Origin: Thermoproteota archaeon
Lineage (GTDB): Archaea; Korarchaeota; JAOZGF01; JAOZFZ01
Direction of reading: 5' to 3'
Length of the DNA: 9,786 nucleotides
Assembly: GCA_027492035.1 (NCBI GenBank)
Contig: JAOZFT010000019.1
Coordinates: 1-9,786 of the forward strand
Below, piece after piece: positions 6,797 to 9,786 of this stretch (positions are counted from its first letter, which is position 1; each line of letters begins with the position of its first letter). Below the pieces are notes generated by a model. That model had not been told where the DNA came from and did not search any database. It saw only the letters and a list, made by a program, of their open reading frames with translations. The translations under genes were made by a program, and so were the position numbers.

Positions 6797-7293
6797 TTAC
6801 TCCCCTCCATTCAAAATCCAAATCTCCTTTTTCACCTTGTCTGCAACTTCATTCGTCTCATGATCCTTGAATTTAGGGTTTATTTCTAGGTATATCTTAT
6901 CCTTTTTTATATTAACTCTGTTAACGATTTCGTGTTTCCAGTATTCCTCGTGCGGGATATAAGGAAGTATCCTGTAATCTTGGGAGGCAATCTGTCGCTA
7001 GAGCAATCAAGTGCATCTGCAAGTCTGGGCAAAGCAGATAGCAGTTTTGTGCAAACTATCTCATCTATAATTCTCTACTCCTCAGGGACTTTATTTATAT
7101 CAACCTTACTGCTGTGAGCGTAGCATAGCCATGAAATAATTGCTGCCTCTTCTTCATTGCTCAATCCAATTTCCCTCCAATGCTTCTCGATATATCCAGC
7201 GCTTTACTTGTGATGTTTTTCTCTTATACTATCGCAAACTTCATGGTCCTTGATGTTCTCTCCCTTCCAGAACCTTTTAAAAAATGACCGCAA
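6797..7293 (-). pseudogene. Broken HD-domain phosphohydrolase (HD-CE-like)
   Basis: On the minus strand from TTG 7293 the frame reads through RFWKGENIKDHEVCD and SIREKHHK, then TAA (7204-7206), SAGYIEKHWREIGLS, EEEAAIISWLCYAHSS, then TAG (7075-7077), RIIDEIVCTKLLSALP and RLADALDCSSDRLP. A shift of reading frame near 6955-6960 then leads to PHEEYWKHEIVNRV and ends in KKEIWILNGGE at TAA 6797-6799. The blocks are in the correct order for an HD/HD-CE type metal-dependent phosphohydrolase: an H-x-x-S-A helix, a C-Y-A-H-S motif, RLADALD, then a small beta domain. The two stops and one frameshift across about 165 codons make it a pseudogene on present evidence. The coding signal is still clear, so decay is recent. 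Its function was presumably nucleotide or nucleic-acid related; the exact substrate is unknown. Confidence 0.7.
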
Positions 7294-7442
7294 AAAATTT
7301 TTAAACTTTATAAGAGACCATTAACAATATTCTTCTGAAGTGCAAAGTACCTTGTCTCTCTAACTCTACGTTCCATGATTACTTATCTCCTCAATCTTTT
7401 CTTAAGGCTTTCTAGGGCTTTTCTAATGTTAAAAAGTTTGTT
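7294..7442 (-). other. Spacer between HD pseudogene and vapC
   Basis: This spacer holds a TATA-like CTTATAAAGTTTAAAAATT (minus strand, about 7297-7315), suitable for the HD gene once present. It also holds 19 codons (7386-7442) in frame with and directly after the vapC stop, ending in RKALESLKKRLRR and TAA 7383-7385. A possible 22-residue peptide from ATG 7376 shows nothing recognisable. Confidence 0.3.
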
Positions 7443-7865
7443 TTAAAATAATTCCTTATAGTTCAAGATATTTACTCCGTATTTTTCCTTGATGATTTCT
7501 CTGTTATCTAATATGATGGAGTCTTCAGTGATTAAATTCTCCTCTAATGTAACAGCTGTTGCTACAATGATGCAGTCGATGTAATCCTCAATTAACTCTT
7601 TTAATTCATATGAAATTTTAATTAAATCTGATTTGTAGAAGGGGATTACTCTAAAAGTTGTAAGTATAGCTTCTATGGCTTCTGTTACATGTTTAGCCGG
7701 AACTGCAAGTTTCAAGGCTTTTGCTTGAAGTTCAAAAATTGAAATAGAACTTATAGTTATATCTTCTAAACCTAATTTAATTTTTCCATCAGCTATACCC
7801 TTTAATAGATCTGTATCTACTTGGATCCTAGCCAGTGGTAAAATATAGGTGGTGTCTATGATCAA
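7443..7865 (-). CDS. vapC: VapC-like PIN-domain ribonuclease toxin
   Basis: This 140-residue single PIN domain carries the acidic residues expected to bind Mg2+/Mn2+: D4 in MIIDTTYILP, E45 in SIFELQ, D97 in DYIDCIIVATAV, and a C-terminal acidic position near D115 in LITEDSIIL. VapC toxins cut tRNA or rRNA when freed from their antitoxin. The start ATG (7863-7865) overlaps the upstream antitoxin's TGA as ATGA, so the pair is translationally coupled and antitoxin first. No disruption is seen in the domain. In-frame coding-like codons follow the TAA, but the protein length is already typical. This is the best preserved part of the decaying segment. Confidence 0.85.
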   Translation of the reverse strand: MIIDTTYILPLARIQVDTDLLKGIADGKIKLGLEDITISSISIFELQAKALKLAVPAKHVTEAIEAILTTFRVIPFYKSDLIKISYELKELIEDYIDCIIVATAVTLEENLITEDSIILDNREIIKEKYGVNILNYKELF

Positions 7866-8101
7866 CTCTCAGCCCTTTTAGATAGTATTCTACGAAACTT
7901 CTCGAAATCTTTCGCAGTTGTTTCTGCAATTTTCTCTGAGTAAATTAGTTGAAGTATCTTCTTCTTGCCACTAAAAGATTCTCTCAATAGTTCATTTAAG
8001 ACTTTGGATAAAGCCTTTGTAGATCCGTATCTCTTTAAACTCTCCTTCACTAATTTTTCATAGATATCTTCTTCAAGTATCACAGTTGTACGTTTATGCA
8101 T
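7862..8101 (-). CDS. vapB: VapB-like antitoxin, ribbon-helix-helix N-terminus
   Basis: This 79-residue protein is of normal antitoxin length. Residues 4-12 (RTTVILEED) form the DNA-binding strand and are followed by two helices (IYEKLVKESLKRYGS, then ALSKVLNELLRE), the ribbon-helix-helix pattern. The charged C-terminus (about 50-79) is the expected toxin-neutralising arm. ATG 8101 has AGGTG 5 bases upstream. A TATA-like box (8133-8142) and a small inverted repeat (8114-8125) lie just ahead, suiting the usual autorepression by the VapBC complex. Its stop overlaps the vapC start. The call is firm at family level; cognate pairing is inferred from overlap. Confidence 0.8.
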   Translation of the reverse strand: MHKRTTVILEEDIYEKLVKESLKRYGSTKALSKVLNELLRESFSGKKKILQLIYSEKIAETTAKDFEKFRRILSKRAES

Positions 8102-8113
8102 ACAAGCACCTAT

Positions 8114-8142
8114 ACATATCCATGTTTAGAAGTTATTTAAAA
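8114..8142 (-). promoter_or_regulatory. vapBC promoter with possible operator
   Basis: The minus-strand TATA-like TTTTAAATAA (8133-8142) is 32-41 bases ahead of the vapB ATG. Between box and start lies ACATATCCATGT (8114-8125), ACAT and ATGT arms around 4 bases, placed where an autorepressing antitoxin would bind. The arms are short, so the operator call is weak. A second TATA-like sequence, TTTAAATAA (8150-8158), could serve the plus-strand ORFs. Confidence 0.4.
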
Positions 8143-8240
8143 CCCTTAGTTTAAATAAAACAACTTATCCTCTCAAGAAGAAATTAAACCTAATAGTAAG
8201 CGAGTTAGAAAAAGGAATCGAGAAGTTTAAAAAAGGACTA

Positions 8241-8426
8241 GTGCTTAAGATCATAAAGGAACTCGCTAAAGATTATGAGGATGAAATACCTATAACTCTA
8301 GTAATCGACAGATGTAAAGGGGCTGGAGTTGAAGAATCTGAAAAGATACTGAGGGAAATACATTTAACTATAGTTTACACTTTCCCGACAATTATAGCTA
8401 AAACTTGGCCTGAAGGTATAATATAA
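8241..8426 (+). CDS. Winged-helix-like fragment (possible MCM C-terminal domain remnant)
   Basis: The 61-codon ORF from GTG 8241 contains LKIIKELAKDYEDEIPI, TLVIDRCKGAGVEESE and KILREI. This helix-turn-helix layout resembles the C-terminal winged helix of archaeal MCM helicases (helix, E-x-P-x-x-x-V-I, G-x-x-E-E-x-x-x-I-L). The similarity is by eye only; another winged-helix regulator is possible. Coding-like sequence extends upstream in frame (VSELEKGIEKFKKG at 8196-8237) with no start codon before the TAG at 8127-8129, suggesting the real N-terminus has been lost. The end, after about residue 43, fits the winged-helix pattern less well. It stops 3 bases before the next ORF. It is probably a truncated remnant, perhaps still expressed. 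Confidence 0.4.
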   Translation: MLKIIKELAKDYEDEIPITLVIDRCKGAGVEESEKILREIHLTIVYTFPTIIAKTWPEGII

Positions 8427-8429
8427 TTA

Positions 8430-8720
8430 GTGATAGCTTTGAGTCGGAAAAAGGGAGTAGCTTTTATCAGAGGGATTAACTTCTACAGGCATAGGAGGAT
8501 AACCAAGGAGAAGATTCTTGAGTTATGTAAAAGAGTAGAAGATGAAAACCTGAGCATATTAAAAGTTGTTAAGACTGATAACATAGTTTTCGAGAAGAGG
8601 AATATACATTATGCAACTGTAAGCTCAAGGATTGAAAAGGTTTTATCAGAATACTTTAAGGAAAAAGTTTACGTGACTTCTAGAAGCATAAAAACGATCA
8701 AGCTGTTGGTAATGGCTTAG
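8430..8720 (+). CDS. DUF1697-like protein, short form
   Basis: From GTG 8430 this gives 96 residues. GVAFIRGINFYRHRRITKEK (residues 9-28) followed by DNIVFEKRN matches the DUF1697 (COG3797) pattern: a beta strand ending in L-R-G-I-N, a basic loop, then the helix that selects L-x-x-L-C and the S-G-N-V-V-F-like strand (here TDNIVFE). The remaining part, VYVTSRSIKTIKL, corresponds to the V-x-V-x-x-R-T strand and helix. Bacterial members are longer, with a second half that is absent here, so it is either a short archaeal form or truncated. The role of the family is unknown. No clear ribosome-binding site is seen; TTG 8445 is an alternative start. It follows the previous ORF by 3 bases. Confidence 0.5.
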   Translation: MIALSRKKGVAFIRGINFYRHRRITKEKILELCKRVEDENLSILKVVKTDNIVFEKRNIHYATVSSRIEKVLSEYFKEKVYVTSRSIKTIKLLVMA

Positions 8721-8753
8721 CTGCACCACCTATTTACTCCCCCCCCAAAAAGC

Positions 8754-8866
8754 TTAGCTATCTCTAAAACTGTCTCTATAACTCTCTTTTAAAATTCTAA
8801 ACCATTCAGGCATCCTATCCAAAACTTCCTCATCTACATCCTCAACCGAAATCCTCAGCAGCCCCT
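8754..8866 (-). pseudogene. C-terminal fragment of an unidentified protein
   Basis: The minus-strand frame between a TAG (8864-8866) and TAA (8754-8756) reads LLRISVEDVDEEVLDRMPEW, then FRILKESYRDSFRDS. The acidic, alternating, coding-like composition (V-E-D-V-D-E-E-V-L-x-R-x-P-E-W) looks like the end of a real protein. There is no start codon before the acidic part and nothing coding-like upstream on that strand, where it runs into the plus-strand pseudogene. It is therefore a remnant. I do not recognise the family. An eight-C run (8739-8746) lies just beyond its stop. Confidence 0.35.
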
Positions 8867-9180
8867 ATCGTCGCATTCAAAGGATATGAAGATTTAGTTA
8901 CTGAGGAGATGAAGAATAGGGTTATTGTTGAAAGGTTTAGCAATCCCTTTTCCGGTTCTGCCACTGATTATTAAGCGATGGTTTACCTGCATACGGCGAG
9001 CCTAGCAGCTCCGTTCTCAGGAGATTGGTTTAACATCTATGCATCTCTTCTTCAAGCATCATCCTGCGGAAGCTGAAAGTATAGGAGTTTTATAGGGAGG
9101 AATTAACAGAGCTGGAGAATAGGAGGCTAGAGGATTTGAAGAAATGGATATATAAGCAGCAAATGACCAAAAGGAAGTAA
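8858..9180 (+). pseudogene. Broken gene of unknown family
   Basis: Clear protein-like sequence runs on the plus strand: APIVAFKGYEDLVTEEMKNR, VIVERFSNPFSGSATDY, then TAA (8969-8971), then AMVYLHTASLAAPFSGDW and FNIYASLL. A stop and frame change near 9045-9090 lead to EFYREELTELENRRLED and LKKWIYKQQMTKRK, ending at TAA 9178-9180. The pieces are in order, with Trp/Tyr/aromatic content and a charged helical end, as in a compact helical protein of about 105 residues. I do not recognise the family. No start codon precedes the first block, so the N-terminus is also lost, apparently at the junction with the minus-strand fragment (8850-8866). Confidence 0.45.
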
Positions 9181-9281
9181 CTCATTTAAATTTACAGCTT
9201 CTGCTTTCAAATTGAAGAATAAGTGAAGTGTTGCCTTTTCGCCTCGGCTGAGCCTTCTCTTCCCCCATCAACTTAAAAGGC

Positions 9282-9374
9282 TTACGTGAGATGGTCTAAT
9301 TTCTTTACCATGTCGAGGTTGAAGCCTCTATTTTTTCTCAGCTCCTTTTCTTGAAGGGAAACGTTTCTGAGAAT
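9282..9374 (-). pseudogene. In-frame continuation of the AOR tail after TAA
   Basis: Directly after the AOR stop the same frame runs 30 codons, LRNVSLQEKELRKNRGF then NLDMVKKLDHLT, to TAA 9282-9284. AOR proteins usually end Y-Y-K-L-R-G-W followed by a Gly/Pro-containing loop, a K-E-x-L-x-x-L-G-(L/F) helix and a few residues. The continuation has an L-Q-E-K-E-L-R-K-x-R-G-F stretch in the matching place. It is therefore likely to be the original C-terminus cut off by a nonsense mutation. Loss of the tail need not abolish activity. Confidence 0.5.
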
Positions 9375-9786
9375 TTACTGGTTTAATTTATAGAATAGTT
9401 TAAGCATTTCTTTTAATTCTTCCTCTTTCACCACTTGTCCTTTAGAGGCTCCCTTGGTTAAAGGCTGTTTCAGAAACTTTTCAGGTAACCAGTCGTCTTT
9501 TCTTGAATAACCCATTTTGTGGTTGAGACTCCTGATCATTTTGTTTATTTCCGCCCCCTTTCTTCTTAAAGTTGAAATATCTGTTTTTAAACCGGTAACT
9601 GTTTCGTAAAGTTCAACCAGTTCATTCCAAAGAATAGGCCCTATAACAGGTAGGGCTATAAATTTACAAAGCACCATTGAGTCGATGACAGCGTAGAAAT
9701 CCTCTTGTTCTTTAACCATTTCAGGTTTTCCTTTAATGGAGAATCTGTCTATCTTTTCTTTGCTAAACGCATGTTCACCTACTAAG
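9375..9786 (-). CDS. Aldehyde ferredoxin oxidoreductase family, C-terminal part (5' end beyond window)
   Basis: The frame is open to the window edge, so only the last 136 codons are seen. The order of motifs is that of the AOR C-terminal domain: GKPEMVKEQEDFYAVIDSM, then VLCKF carrying the fourth cysteine ligand of the [4Fe-4S] cluster (Cys494 in the Pyrococcus enzyme), then LYETVTGLK, GYSRKDDWLPEKFL, KGASKGQVV and LKLFYKL. These enzymes use a tungsto-bispterin cofactor and ferredoxin to oxidise aldehydes to acids; the subfamily cannot be told from this end. The ATG at 9719 is internal, not the start. Anomaly: TAA 9375-9377 falls about 20-30 residues short of the usual end, right after the YKL that normally leads to R-G-W-D, and the frame continues. 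Confidence 0.88.
   Translation of the reverse strand, partial: LVGEHAFSKEKIDRFSIKGKPEMVKEQEDFYAVIDSMVLCKFIALPVIGPILWNELVELYETVTGLKTDISTLRRKGAEINKMIRSLNHKMGYSRKDDWLPEKFLKQPLTKGASKGQVVKEEELKEMLKLFYKLNQ

Noticed and set aside
6932-7117. 61-codon plus-strand frame
   Set aside because: It lies opposite the HD pseudogene, whose motifs are on the minus strand; no family features are seen in the plus-strand reading.
9236-9256. Imperfect palindrome GCCTCGGCTGAGCC
   Set aside because: The pairing is too short and imperfect to call a terminator, tRNA arm or attachment site.
9182-9268. 28-codon minus-strand ORF just after the AOR tail, starting MGEEKAQPRRKG
   Set aside because: It is too short, with no ribosome-binding site or recognisable motif. 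A MoaD-like partner was considered but the C-terminal Gly-Gly is absent.
6729-9374. Search for CRISPR arrays, tRNA genes, insertion-sequence ends or transposase remnants
   Set aside because: No regularly spaced repeats, no GTTCRA-type tRNA arm, no paired terminal repeats and no DDE-like fragments were seen, so the segment cannot be called a defined mobile element.

Overview
The window looks like part of a thermophilic archaeal chromosome. The evidence is the gene content: a membrane-anchored archaeal S16 protease (COG1750 type), a DUF47 PhoU-like protein, archaeal-style TatD and TldD, a VapBC pair and the C-terminal part of a tungsten-type aldehyde ferredoxin oxidoreductase (AOR). It is also A+T-rich, uses AGA/AGG for most arginines, and has TATA-like boxes 25-35 bases ahead of several starts. 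I think a TACK-lineage archaeon is most likely, but no marker here fixes the phylum.

Layout. (1) Positions 1-3054 hold a plus-strand run of three closely spaced genes: the S16 protease (5' end outside the window), a DUF47/PhoU-like protein and a TatD-type metal-dependent hydrolase. Gaps are 22 and 29 bases, so they probably form one operon. (2) Positions 3109-4806 are minus strand: an arginine-deiminase/amidinotransferase-fold enzyme with all five catalytic-type residues and an unassigned N-terminal region of about 130 residues, followed by a 57-codon protein with its own TATA-like box. (3) Positions 4807-5294 are a divergent region. It holds a possible leaderless 35-codon ORF that overlaps by 4 bases a short relic resembling a metallophosphoesterase N-terminus, plus a hairpin and the leader of tldD. 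(4) tldD (5295-6728) is intact, but no pmbA/tldE partner is visible in the window.

(5) Positions 6729-9374 are an accessory, decaying segment. It contains an HD-domain phosphohydrolase pseudogene (two in-frame stops and a frameshift), an apparently intact VapBC pair, a short winged-helix-like ORF, a shortened DUF1697 protein, an unidentified C-terminal fragment on the minus strand and a broken unidentified gene on the plus strand. (6) The window ends inside a minus-strand AOR gene. Its reading frame is cut by a TAA, after which about 30 codons continue in frame and still resemble the family's C-terminal tail.

Functionally, the left half is housekeeping-like: surface proteolysis, PhoU-like function, DNA or tRNA-end hydrolysis, guanidino-group chemistry and TldD proteolysis. 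The right half looks like a site that collects and loses genes, with the toxin-antitoxin pair surviving. I do not see a clear multi-gene novel system. The best leads are the extended deiminase-like enzyme with its small neighbour, the interrupted AOR tail, and the number of in-frame stops inside otherwise recognisable coding sequence.
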